From Gracilibacteraceae bacterium (lineage in GTDB: Bacteria; Bacillota; Desulfitobacteriia; Desulfitobacteriales; Syntrophobotulaceae), in NCBI GenBank assembly GCA_031263945.1, contig JAISEW010000014.1, positions 1-34,695 of the forward strand: 34,695 nucleotides of DNA, written 5' to 3'. The position numbers and the translations under genes were made by a program. Positions 1 to 6,458 of the stretch are shown here, one piece after another. The stretch's first letter is position 1; every line of letters starts with the position of its first letter. The notes under the pieces are model-generated. The model searched no databases and had not been told where the DNA came from. It worked only from the letters and a program-made list of their open reading frames with translations.

Positions 1-2
1 CA

Positions 3-21
3 TGCCGGCGCGGCGCCGGCA
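3..21. repeat. GC-rich perfect hairpin at left edge, possible terminator
   Basis: An 8-bp perfect inverted repeat (TGCCGGCG / CGCCGGCA, 3-nt loop) lies 36 bp past the stop codon of the minus-strand SDR gene. It could be that gene's terminator. The window ends before any T-tract on the minus strand could be seen, so the function is unproven. Confidence 0.4.
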
Positions 22-57
22 CAAACAGGCTGTGAAAAATCTACTTTCCCGTTTGCT

Positions 58-813
58 TTAATGGACCGCGTCAGCGTTGGAAGTGCCGCCGTCCACAGCG
101 ATAGTGACGGCGGTGATATAGCCCGCCTCTTTTGAAGCTAAAAGAATCGCCGTTTCATTGTACTCGTCGGGGACAGCCAGCCGCTTCACCGGAATGTTTT
201 GCGCTATCATCTCCAAAAACTGGGGCGGCATAGTGGTGTTCACCATGTCAGTGGTCGTGAGCCCGGCGGCGATGGTGTTGACGGTGACGCCGTGAGGACC
301 CAGCTCAGCGGCCATGGCCCGCGCCAGGGCGATAAGCCCTCCTTTGGCGGCGCTGTAGTGCGCCATCAAGGGCACGCCTCTGAGTCCCTGACCAGAGGTG
401 ATGAAGATGACGCGCCCATAGTTCCGCTTCACCATTTCTTTGGCGGCGGCCACGGCGCAGTAAAGGGGGCCGCTCAGGTTGACGTCTATGACGGAGTGCC
501 ATTCCTCGGGGGTGATCTGCGTGAAAGGGGTCACCGGATAGAAACCGGCGCTGTTCAGCAGGATGTCGATTTTCCCATACTCCGCCACCACTTGGGTGAC
601 CATGCCTTCCGCCTGGTCTGGAGAGGTGATGTCCGCTACGATGCCACCGCCCTGACCGATGGACTTGATAGCCTGCGTCACCTTGTCCACCCGTTCCCGG
701 TTCCTGCTGGCCACGACCACCGTTGCGCCCTCTCTGGCAAACGCCAGCGCGATCTGCTCGCCGATCCCGGATGTGCCGCCGGGGATGAGGGCCACATTTC
801 CTTTCAGTCTCAT
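58..813 (-). CDS. SDR-family NAD(P)-dependent oxidoreductase (FabG-like)
   Basis: A 251-aa classical short-chain dehydrogenase/reductase, likely a cytosolic alcohol/ketone oxidoreductase of unknown substrate. The nucleotide-binding loop is at residues 11-18 (PGGTSGIG), the NSAG motif at 87-90, and the catalytic set is N112, S140, Y153 and K157. The usual threonine of the TGxxxGxG motif is proline (P11), which is odd but not obviously inactivating. The frame stays open 57 codons further upstream, but the ATG at 813 is preceded by GGAAAGGAG at good spacing and gives the normal SDR N-terminus (MRLKG). The gene is monocistronic within the window. A promoter overlapping a long palindrome lies about 100 bp upstream, which suggests control by a repressor. 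Family assignment is secure; substrate is not predictable. Confidence 0.9.
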   Translation of the reverse strand: MRLKGNVALIPGGTSGIGEQIALAFAREGATVVVASRNRERVDKVTQAIKSIGQGGGIVADITSPDQAEGMVTQVVAEYGKIDILLNSAGFYPVTPFTQITPEEWHSVIDVNLSGPLYCAVAAAKEMVKRNYGRVIFITSGQGLRGVPLMAHYSAAKGGLIALARAMAAELGPHGVTVNTIAAGLTTTDMVNTTMPPQFLEMIAQNIPVKRLAVPDEYNETAILLASKEAGYITAVTIAVDGGTSNADAVH

Positions 814-852
814 GTCGATACTCCTTTCCGTGCGTTGAACTGTTTTGGCTCT

Positions 853-879
853 CCGATGAAACCGATGAAACCGATGAAT
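853..879. repeat. 9-bp tandem repeat, three copies
   Basis: Three consecutive copies of CCGATGAAA (the last ends in T) lie in the untranslated leader of the SDR gene, between its predicted start site and ribosome site. No function is assigned; it may be slippage-prone. Confidence 0.6.
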
Positions 880-912
880 ACGCTTTTTATCACCCCTTCC
901 GCCATCAAAAAA

Positions 913-946
913 ACTATTGATTAAAACATTTGTTTCAATCAATAGT
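913..946. promoter_or_regulatory. 34-bp palindromic operator candidate
   Basis: Two 16-nt arms (913-928 and 931-946) are reverse complements with one mismatch, separated by TT; the outer arms read ACTATTGATT / AATCAATAGT. The palindrome overlaps the -10 and start site of the predicted minus-strand SDR promoter, the position expected of a repressor operator (TetR type, for example). No T-run follows, so a terminator is less likely. The cognate regulator is not identified in the window. Confidence 0.55.
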
Positions 947-972
947 ATACACCAGCCGTCTAATAAATGCAA
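944..972 (-). promoter_or_regulatory. Predicted promoter of the SDR gene
   Basis: On the minus strand TTGCAT (972-967), a 17-bp spacer and TATACT (949-944) form a sigma-A-like promoter. The -10 matches consensus at five of six positions; the -35 is weak. The start site would fall near 937, inside the palindrome. Confidence 0.45.
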
Positions 973-1029
973 CTCCGATAACAATTATTTTTCCAAGTAT
1001 TCAGCAAACTTGGTTATACTTCACGCCAT

Positions 1030-1065
1030 CGTCATTGCGAGAAGCGAAGCGACGAAGCAATCCAG
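1030..1065. repeat. Dispersed intergenic repeat (GTCATTGCGAG type)
   Basis: The segment GTCATTGCGAGAAGCGAAGC followed by GACGAAGCAATCCAG matches a repeat sequence I know from intergenic regions of many bacterial genomes. Short complementary ends (ATTGC / GCAAT) suggest a folded or mobile REP-like element. It sits in the otherwise gene-free stretch 814-1273, where I see no convincing gene. Confidence 0.6.
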
Positions 1066-1222
1066 TTTTAAGCGAGGTCAAAGGGAAAAAAATCGTTCCC
1101 CAATATGTCAGCCACGAAGAAGCGATCGGGAGAGGTCTGAACTCCGGCTCTGTAGACTCGCACGATTACTTAAACGCCGCCTAATGCTGCGTTCGCCTTT
1201 CAGCATCACGGCATTTTTGGGC

Positions 1223-1250
1223 TTGACATATTTTCGGCTTCCGTTATAGT
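1223..1250 (+). promoter_or_regulatory. Promoter of the toxin-antitoxin operon
   Basis: TTGACA (1223-1228), a 16-bp spacer and TATAGT (1245-1250) form a strong sigma-A promoter 23 bp before the antitoxin start. A ribosome site AGGGGGTG follows at 1261-1268. Phd/YefM antitoxins usually repress their own operon, so an operator is expected here but is not clearly visible. Confidence 0.7.
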
Positions 1251-1273
1251 TAAAGCTATTAGGGGGTGTTGAT

Positions 1274-1546
1274 ATGAAAATGATTAGGCCGGTGTCGGAT
1301 TTAAGACAGAATTTTGCCGAAATATCCAAAACGGTACACGAAACCGCGCAGCCGGTTTTCCTCACAAAGAACGGATTTGGCGACATGGTAGTATTGAGCA
1401 TGGAAGCATATGAAAATCTGCAATTTGAGAGCGAGATATATTTCAAATTGCAGGAAGCAGAGCGCGAAGCGAGGGCAACGAAACAGCGATATTCGTCCAA
1501 GGACGTACTAAAGGCCATGCAGAAAGCTATTAAAGAAAATGTATGA
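1274..1546 (+). CDS. Antitoxin, Phd/YefM family
   Basis: A 90-aa protein, the usual size for the family. The N-terminal half is the DNA-binding and dimerisation domain: the segment with VSDLRQNFAEISK near residues 7-19 and the strand motif PVFLTKNG...MVVLS near 27-42 are typical. The charged C-terminal helix (about 53-90) would wrap and neutralise the toxin. The ATG has a strong ribosome site (AGGGGGTG) and a near-consensus promoter just upstream. It overlaps the toxin gene by 8 bp, so the two are translationally coupled. It is expected to repress its own promoter as is usual for Phd/YefM (family knowledge). It lies in an AT-richer segment with repeats, consistent with horizontal gain. Confidence 0.92.
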   Translation: MKMIRPVSDLRQNFAEISKTVHETAQPVFLTKNGFGDMVVLSMEAYENLQFESEIYFKLQEAEREARATKQRYSSKDVLKAMQKAIKENV

Positions 1547-1850
1547 CCTGGAATATCTGCCGATAGCAAAACAAGACATGACGGACATAGCACGGTATAT
1601 CAGCCATGATCTAGGCAATCCGGCAGCGGCTGAAAAGTTGGCCGGGGATATGATAAAAGCCGCCGGCAAGTTGAAGGATTTCCCTTATTCAAATGCCGTC
1701 TATAATCCAATTAGACCACTAAAGCAAGAGTATCGCCGCCTATTGGTGCAGAATTATATTTTGTTCTACTCTGTTGATGAAGCGCAAAAACTCATAACGG
1801 TGGCACGGGTGATTTACGCGCGACGGGATTACGAGAAATTGCTGGGATAA
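1539..1850 (+). CDS. Toxin, ParE/RelE superfamily
   Basis: A 103-aa RelE/ParE-fold protein overlapping the antitoxin stop by 8 bp. The central helices carry the ARYISHDLGNP-like segment (about 21-31), followed by the strand core RRLLVQNYILFYSVDE (66-81) and the C-terminal strand ITVARVIYARRDYEKLL, which is characteristic. RelE members cleave mRNA on the ribosome and ParE members poison gyrase; sequence alone does not settle which applies, though the C-terminal RRDYEKLL tail is common in ParE-type members. The paired gene order (antitoxin first) is classical type II. Confidence 0.92.
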   Translation: MYDLEYLPIAKQDMTDIARYISHDLGNPAAAEKLAGDMIKAAGKLKDFPYSNAVYNPIRPLKQEYRRLLVQNYILFYSVDEAQKLITVARVIYARRDYEKLLG

Positions 1851-1982
1851 CTAAATTATCGGCGTTAAAATAAACGTTTTCAAGACGGTCGGCCCTATAC
1901 TGACGGCTGCGGGAAACGGCATTGTGTTAACGCTGTTTTTATTATATTCCTGATTTTGGAATCAAGGAATTGGAGCAGAACC

Positions 1983-2912
1983 ATGAAACGTAAAAATGTC
2001 GCATTGTTACTGCTGATCACAGCGATCATGGCGGTTGCCGTTCTCGTTTTTCACGAAATCGCCGCTCGCAACCCACAGGGAATAAATTCCATTTCTAGCG
2101 GGACTATCCCGCAAGAGGCGACATATTATGTCTTGGACGGCGCAATTTTGGGCGCTCGTTTTGGCGAAAATTGGTACGGCGCCGAGTCGTCTCATCCGTT
2201 TCAACTGAATAGCGCCCTTGCCCAGCCTTCGTATTCACTCTACAAACGAGGGGAATATGCAGGCGCCTCTGATACCGCCACTCTTTTCCCGCTTTGGGCG
2301 CAGGATATTCCAAGCGAACTGTCGCTGATCGGGAACATCAGAGAGATAGTATCCGCGGAGTTCGAGGCATATGCGGGTCATCCGCCGCTGTCGGAAGAAA
2401 GTACGCCGGTTTTAGACCTGAAAATCCCTCTGCGCGGCGAAATAAGCGAGGATATCAGCTCGGAGTACAGCGTTTTCTTCTCAAATCCCGCCGCTTATGA
2501 CTTAGCGGTGAGCGGGACAGCGGACGTCGCCTTTGCGGGAGACATCATCTGGCAGGGAGCGGCGGTGAATGATTTAGACGCGATAAAAAAACTGCTGCCG
2601 AAACCCATAGATTTGTTTATCAGTGAAACAGTCGAGGTCAAATCGCCGGAACGAAAAGAGGAGACGCTTATATTTGCTGCGTCTCCCGCGGATCATTTTG
2701 CCGCTGTTTTTCTGAAAACATCTGAAAATTATCAAATGCTCGAAGACTGGCAAGCTGACGATATCAAATTACTGGGCGTCTACGATTTGGAACAAGACGG
2801 CGATTACGAAGTATGTGTTCAAATCAGTTACAACGACAGCGGCGCTTATTTTGCCGCAAATACCGCCCATAACAGTTGGAACGTGCTGCTGTGTTCGCCT
2901 TTCGGCGTTTGA
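1983..2912 (+). CDS. Membrane-anchored protein of unknown function
   Basis: A 309-aa protein I do not recognise. Residues 1-5 are basic (MKRKN) and about 6-24 form a single hydrophobic segment, a signal anchor or uncleaved signal. There is no lipobox cysteine. The rest is soluble and acidic and would lie outside the membrane. The last third contains a stretch rich in D/E/G (around the DLEQDGDYEVCV segment) that loosely resembles FG-GAP or calcium-loop-like motifs, but this is weak. The frame opens earlier at a TTG (1956); the ATG at 1983 is preferred because GGAG precedes it at about 9 nt. It converges on the CcbP-like gene with a single base between stop codons. Confidence 0.65.
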   Translation: MKRKNVALLLLITAIMAVAVLVFHEIAARNPQGINSISSGTIPQEATYYVLDGAILGARFGENWYGAESSHPFQLNSALAQPSYSLYKRGEYAGASDTATLFPLWAQDIPSELSLIGNIREIVSAEFEAYAGHPPLSEESTPVLDLKIPLRGEISEDISSEYSVFFSNPAAYDLAVSGTADVAFAGDIIWQGAAVNDLDAIKKLLPKPIDLFISETVEVKSPERKEETLIFAASPADHFAAVFLKTSENYQMLEDWQADDIKLLGVYDLEQDGDYEVCVQISYNDSGAYFAANTAHNSWNVLLCSPFGV

Positions 2913-2913
2913 T

Positions 2914-3282
2914 CTAAAATTGATATCCGCTTTCGACCCAATAGTGCCAGTCCTTAATGGCTTCCACCGTTTCTTCATCCGAATCAACTGGTAATATTTG
3001 TTCCAACGGAACACCAAATTGCCTGTTTTGCCATTCAACAATTACAAACATGCCATTTTTACAGCAATCAGAAGCCGCCATTTTTAACGCTACTATCTTT
3101 TCATCTTTTTTTAACGGCGATATTATAACCTCTTTGACGCATAGCGCTTCAAACGGAAACGTCAGGACATCGTCCAAATACGCTTCCCAGCCAATTGCGC
3201 GCTCTTCGGCATCATGAGCGTCTACAACAATTTCATTTATTATTCTATATTCCCGCAGTTCATCTTCTTTAATTTTTCCCAT
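2914..3282 (-). CDS. CcbP-like calcium-binding family protein
   Basis: A 122-aa acidic protein. The segment WEAYLDDVLTFPFEALC (about 32-48), the central FVIVEWQNRQFGVPLEQILPV segment and the tail with ETVEAIKDWHYWV match the small-protein family of cyanobacterial calcium-binding protein CcbP (Calci_bind_CcbP) as I remember it. Calcium binding is inferred from family and acidic content only. The ATG at 3282 has GGAG 6 nt upstream. It follows the XRE regulator gene by 14 bp on the same strand and is almost certainly co-transcribed with it. Confidence 0.7.
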   Translation of the reverse strand: MGKIKEDELREYRIINEIVVDAHDAEERAIGWEAYLDDVLTFPFEALCVKEVIISPLKKDEKIVALKMAASDCCKNGMFVIVEWQNRQFGVPLEQILPVDSDEETVEAIKDWHYWVESGYQF

Positions 3283-3296
3283 TACAAACTCCTTAC

Positions 3297-3668
3297 TTAT
3301 CCTACTGGATCAATCGTATATATTTCTGAAAGATTACGGATAAAATTTCGGATAACCTCTCGATGGGATTCAGGCAGAGCAATATAACATTCAAGGATTT
3401 TACGGTCACTGAAATCAAGTTTATGTTGCTTGACCAGCCGGGCAATTAAAGATTCTTCGCCATCAAGAAACATTTTGCCGTCGCCGGTTCGCAACCATTG
3501 CTCATTCACAGAAAACTCGGCGCACACAGCTTTATATACAGTGCCGGGAGGTACAACGACAGCACGCTCCCAATTATTAACTACACTCCGACTGACACCC
3601 AAACGAGCGCCAAATTCAGTTTGAGTAAGAGCAAAGTGCTTGCGCACTGCGCGGATCCGCTCATTCAA
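3297..3668 (-). CDS. XRE-family helix-turn-helix regulator
   Basis: A 123-aa protein with an N-terminal HTH_XRE domain (about residues 3-60: RIRAVRKHFALTQTEFGARL then GVSRSVVNNWERAV). The NEQWLRTGDGKMF segment after it is typical of phage-type repressors. A C-terminal helical region (75-123) probably mediates dimerisation. The start is a TTG at 3668: GGAGGTG lies 6 nt upstream. Upstream ATGs are excluded because a perfect-consensus promoter at 3696-3724 starts transcription downstream of them. The regulator and the CcbP-like gene form a two-gene operon, probably autoregulated. Confidence 0.88.
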   Translation of the reverse strand: MNERIRAVRKHFALTQTEFGARLGVSRSVVNNWERAVVVPPGTVYKAVCAEFSVNEQWLRTGDGKMFLDGEESLIARLVKQHKLDFSDRKILECYIALPESHREVIRNFIRNLSEIYTIDPVG

Positions 3669-3695
3669 ATATAGACACCTCCATTCCTGTGGATT

Positions 3696-3724
3696 ATTAT
3701 AAATCTTCTGTTTGAGCATGTCAA
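3696..3724 (-). promoter_or_regulatory. Perfect consensus promoter of the XRE/CcbP operon
   Basis: On the minus strand TTGACA (3724-3719), a 17-bp spacer and TATAAT (3701-3696) match the sigma-A consensus exactly. The start site would be near 3689, leaving about a 20-nt leader before the TTG start at 3668. Such a strong promoter usually needs repression, here plausibly by the XRE protein itself. Confidence 0.8.
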
Positions 3725-3791
3725 GCCAAAAAGTGAGTGCCTTCATTCCGGGTTCCGCCCAACCCAACCATATTCATGTGATAGTGCAAAT

Positions 3792-3907
3792 CGTAGGGGC
3801 GATGGCAATCGCCCCGTGTCTTGCAATCGCCCCGTCTCCCGCGATTTCCCCGCATCGCGCAAATGGATTGAACAGGAACCACGGGCGGATTGCCATCCGC
3901 CCCTACG
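3792..3907. repeat. MITE-like element with terminal inverted repeats
   Basis: The left end (3792-3814, CGTAGGGGCGATGGCAATCG...) and right end (3883-3907, reverse complement CGTAGGGGCGGATGGCAATC...) are inverted copies differing by single-G insertions. The interior of about 70 bp includes further GCAATCGCCCC copies. No coding capacity is seen. TAGGGGCGGAT...GCAATCCGCCC palindromes are familiar as dispersed repeats in Firmicutes genomes. The remaining gene-free sequence 3725-4016 holds nothing else recognisable. Confidence 0.65.
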
Positions 3908-4016
3908 GAAATTCGTTTCAAATATGTGCAGGGATTAAACGGCACATAGATCCGCAAAATTGGCATGACGATTGTTTTCGCGTGGGCAGAGACGGGTATC
4001 CATGAAGCCTCCTAAA

Positions 4017-4427
4017 TTAGGACCATATCACAAAGCAAAAGGGATGCCCCGCCGGGTCGATCATGGTAATCCACTTATCCCCGCCATATTGCGCGCCAGC
4101 TTTTACGGCCCCGCAGGAAACGGCGTGTTCCGCGGCAAGCTCCATCTGTTCCCTGTCCCGCACCGCAAAATCCAGATGCGCCATCTGCCGCTGTGCGCCC
4201 GGTTCGTCCGGCCATACTGGAGGCGCATAAGCGGCGTCTTGCTGGAACGCGATTTTTACGCCGCCTGACGGTGAAACAATGTCCGCCCACTCGTTTTCTT
4301 CCGTATAGTTTTTCTTCCAGCCGAGCAGACGGATATAGAAGGCGGATAAGGCGGCGGCGTCTCCGCACTCCAACACAACGGCGTCCAGCGTCATGGGGAG
4401 CAGTTCCTTTGTGTCCCTTGGTTCCAC
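4017..4427 (-). CDS. VOC-family (glyoxalase/bleomycin-resistance fold) protein
   Basis: A 136-aa vicinal-oxygen-chelate superfamily protein. It has the two beta-alpha-beta-beta-beta modules expected: the first from about residue 12 (LDAVVLECGDAAALSAFYIRLLGW), the second from about residue 80 (MAHLDFAVRDREQMELA), ending in MIDPAGHPFCFV, a common C-terminal motif. It may be a lyase, a dioxygenase-like enzyme or a drug-binding protein; the substrate cannot be told. The start is GTG at 4427, with AGAGGTG 5 nt upstream. A TTGTCG-17-TATGAT promoter candidate lies at 4454-4482, so it appears to be transcribed alone. Confidence 0.85.
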   Translation of the reverse strand: MEPRDTKELLPMTLDAVVLECGDAAALSAFYIRLLGWKKNYTEENEWADIVSPSGGVKIAFQQDAAYAPPVWPDEPGAQRQMAHLDFAVRDREQMELAAEHAVSCGAVKAGAQYGGDKWITMIDPAGHPFCFVIWS

Positions 4428-4453
4428 GATGACACCTCTAATCTTTTTCCCTG

Positions 4454-4482
4454 ATCATACCACCTCGGGCGCAGCCCGACAA
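4454..4482 (-). promoter_or_regulatory. Predicted promoter of the VOC gene
   Basis: On the minus strand TTGTCG (4482-4477), a 17-bp spacer and TATGAT (4459-4454) lie about 30 bp before the GTG start. Confidence 0.45.
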
Positions 4483-4514
4483 ATGCAGAATGAAGAATGC
4501 GGTTTTGGAATTTG

Positions 4515-4555
4515 AAAAAATGACGGCAATCCGGCGAGGAAAACGGGTGGATTGC
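4515..4555 (-). terminator. Candidate terminator of the eight-gene fix operon
   Basis: On the minus strand, downstream of the DMT gene stop, GCAATCC (4555-4549) pairs with GGATTGC (4532-4526) around a 16-nt loop. A short gap and a T6 run (4520-4515) follow. The stem is only 7 bp and the T-run starts 5 nt late, so this is a modest prediction. Confidence 0.4.
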
Positions 4556-4579
4556 GGCTGATGAGGTGAAGGCGCCATT

Positions 4580-5533
4580 CTAGCCGATACTTTTTTCGCG
4601 CTTGGGGTTTTTGGGCAAATTCAGCGCGGCCAGCCCCGCGAGGACCATCGCCATCCCGGTCAGCATAACGGTGTCCGGGCGTTCGCCGTAAATAAAAAAC
4701 CCCAGCGCGGCCGCGAAAACCGGATCGACAGAAGCCAGAATGGCGGCCGTCCCCGTTTCCATGAACCGCATCCCGTATGTATAAAGGATATAAGGCAGCA
4801 AAGCCGAAACCAAAGCGTGCGCCAACAGGAAGCCGCTCATTTTCAGCGGAGCAGCCGCCACCGTAGCGCCTATCAGGGTAAAATCCGCGAACGGCGCGCA
4901 GCCCAAGGCGCCGAAGAAAAACGTATAAAAATTGATCGTCAGCGCGTGATAACCGCGGTTCAGAGCGACGCGCGACATGACGCCCAGCATGGCCCAGCCC
5001 AGAGCGCCCAGCAGACCGACCAGCACCCCGAACGGGGAAAATCCGCCGCCACCGGGCGCGCCGGCAGCCCCGCTCCCGACGATCCCGCTTGTCAGGACAC
5101 TGCCGCCAAATACCACAATCATTGCCACAACCTTTTGGGTCGTGACGCGCTCACGGAAAAGCGGCGCGGACAGCGCGACGACGAAAATAGGCGCTGTCGC
5201 CAGTAAAATAGATGCCAGAGACAGCGCGTTCATCACGATGGAGATGGAATAGAACAAATTGAGCAGCACGGCGCTGGAAACGCCCGCCGCCACCATGACC
5301 CAGACGTCGCGGCGGCGAACGCAAAACAGCCGGCGGTCGCCGGTCAGGAGCAAAAAACCGCCCAAGAGCGCCGCCGCCAAGGACATGCGGGAAAAAACAA
5401 CAGTCAGAGGGCTGTACCCGAGACCGTCCAGATAACGGACGAACAGCCCGATAGAACCCCACATGCACCCGGCCGCCAGCACCGCGATAACGGCGATGGC
5501 GGCCGGGGTTTTTGCGGCGCGCGCGCCGGTCAC
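4580..5533 (-). CDS. DMT-superfamily (EamA) transporter
   Basis: A 317-aa integral membrane protein with about ten hydrophobic segments and the two EamA repeats of the drug/metabolite transporter superfamily. The first repeat starts at AGCMWGSIGLFVRYL (about 21-35); the second ends with LASVDPVFAAALGFFIYGERP. Such proteins export amino acids, metabolites or toxic compounds. It is the last gene of the fix operon: its GTG start at 5533 lies one base past the stop of the DUF1097-like gene, so translation is coupled. I infer it moves the substrate or reduced product of the operon across the membrane; direction and ligand are unknown. Confidence 0.88.
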   Translation of the reverse strand: MTGARAAKTPAAIAVIAVLAAGCMWGSIGLFVRYLDGLGYSPLTVVFSRMSLAAALLGGFLLLTGDRRLFCVRRRDVWVMVAAGVSSAVLLNLFYSISIVMNALSLASILLATAPIFVVALSAPLFRERVTTQKVVAMIVVFGGSVLTSGIVGSGAAGAPGGGGFSPFGVLVGLLGALGWAMLGVMSRVALNRGYHALTINFYTFFFGALGCAPFADFTLIGATVAAAPLKMSGFLLAHALVSALLPYILYTYGMRFMETGTAAILASVDPVFAAALGFFIYGERPDTVMLTGMAMVLAGLAALNLPKNPKREKSIG

Positions 5534-5534
5534 A

Positions 5535-6143
5535 TCAGCCCCCGTCTTTGACGCCGTTCAGCGTCACCGAGAGCCAGCCCAGGAAAGAACCCAGGAGCAT
5601 AGCGAGGACGGAGATGATCCAGCCGCCGAAAGCCGAGACGTAAAGATTGGGAGAATTGCCGATAAAAGAACCGCCTAACCCGATGAAAATGCAGCCCAGC
5701 GTAAGGGCGATCCCCGAGTAGTAAGCGAGTGTGCCCTGCTGAAACAGCGGCGCCAGTTCTATCACGCCGACTACGACACAGAAGCCGACGAAATAGGCGA
5801 TGACCAAACCGACATCCGGTTTACCCCAAACGCCGTCAAAAAACGCCTGCGGCCAGGTTTCTGCGGGACTGCCGTCGCCGAAAGCCCGAATCAGAGCTTC
5901 GGCCAGCATCTGGACCAGCATACCGCCGAAACCGCCGGCGGCGTAGCTGGGGATCAGGATTTTTAACCCTGCCGGCTTGGCGCCAAACACAAAATAAAGC
6001 CCCCACACGCTGAAAGAGACAAACAGCGGCAGACTGTAAGCGCCGAGCCAGGCCCCGAACGGTATCGCGACCACCACGGTGATGGCGACGGCCAGCCACA
6101 TCGGCATGAGCTGTTTTGGTTTACTCGGTGTATTATTTTCCAT
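5535..6143 (-). CDS. DUF1097-like multi-pass membrane protein
   Basis: A 202-aa hydrophobic protein with five or six predicted membrane segments (first at about 14-34). The segments GAYSLPLFVSFSVWGLYFVF and SYAAGGFGGM resemble the DUF1097 family, whose members are small inner-membrane proteins of unknown function; the assignment is from memory and tentative. The ATG has AAAGGT upstream. It sits 18 bp after fixX and one base before the DMT transporter, in the same operon, so a role in uptake or efflux of the operon's substrate is inferred, not shown. Confidence 0.65.
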   Translation of the reverse strand: MENNTPSKPKQLMPMWLAVAITVVVAIPFGAWLGAYSLPLFVSFSVWGLYFVFGAKPAGLKILIPSYAAGGFGGMLVQMLAEALIRAFGDGSPAETWPQAFFDGVWGKPDVGLVIAYFVGFCVVVGVIELAPLFQQGTLAYYSGIALTLGCIFIGLGGSFIGNSPNLYVSAFGGWIISVLAMLLGSFLGWLSVTLNGVKDGG

Positions 6144-6161
6144 ATTTTACCTTTCTATGCC

Positions 6162-6458
6162 CTAACCTTCGCGGTAAATCACGCCCATACCGCCGCGCGG
6201 GTAACTCCAGGACAGCACGCCGGGAGGCGCCGCCGCCAAACAGGTCCCGCACTCCAGACAGGCCGCGTACAAAACGCCGATCTCGCCGTTCGCCTGCTCC
6301 GAATAGACCCGCGCGGGGCAGATCCGCGCGAGCAGCGGCCCGGCCCCGGCGCGCTCCGCCTCCGCCTGATTGACCAAAATATGGGACTGTTCCGTGTCGG
6401 TCTCGTAGCGATTGCGGTCGAGCCGTTCCGCGACGGTTCCCCAGGGATTTTTACTCAT
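6162..6458 (-). CDS. fixX: FixX-like ferredoxin
   Basis: A 98-aa ferredoxin-like protein that matches FixX in length and motif layout. Cysteines of CLECGTC (residues 67, 70, 73) plus the earlier CPA cysteine (about 47) would ligate one 4Fe-4S cluster, as in FixX proteins of other bacteria, which also lack a second full motif. The PRGGMGVIY tail is typical. It overlaps fixC by 4 bp (ATGA), indicating coupled translation and a FixC-FixX complex. In known systems FixCX accepts electrons from the FixAB flavoprotein and passes them to quinone or a terminal reductase. Confidence 0.92.
   Translation of the reverse strand: MSKNPWGTVAERLDRNRYETDTEQSHILVNQAEAERAGAGPLLARICPARVYSEQANGEIGVLYAACLECGTCLAAAPPGVLSWSYPRGGMGVIYREG

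Noticed and set aside
199..924. Long plus-strand open frame opposite the first SDR gene
   Set aside because: It is an antisense shadow of a GC-rich gene. The minus-strand frame has full SDR motifs, a ribosome site and a promoter; the plus frame has none of these.
930..1249. Two plus-strand frames upstream of the toxin-antitoxin genes
   Set aside because: They read through the dispersed repeat (giving the well-known RSEATKQS-type spurious peptide) and the promoter; no ribosome site or homology.
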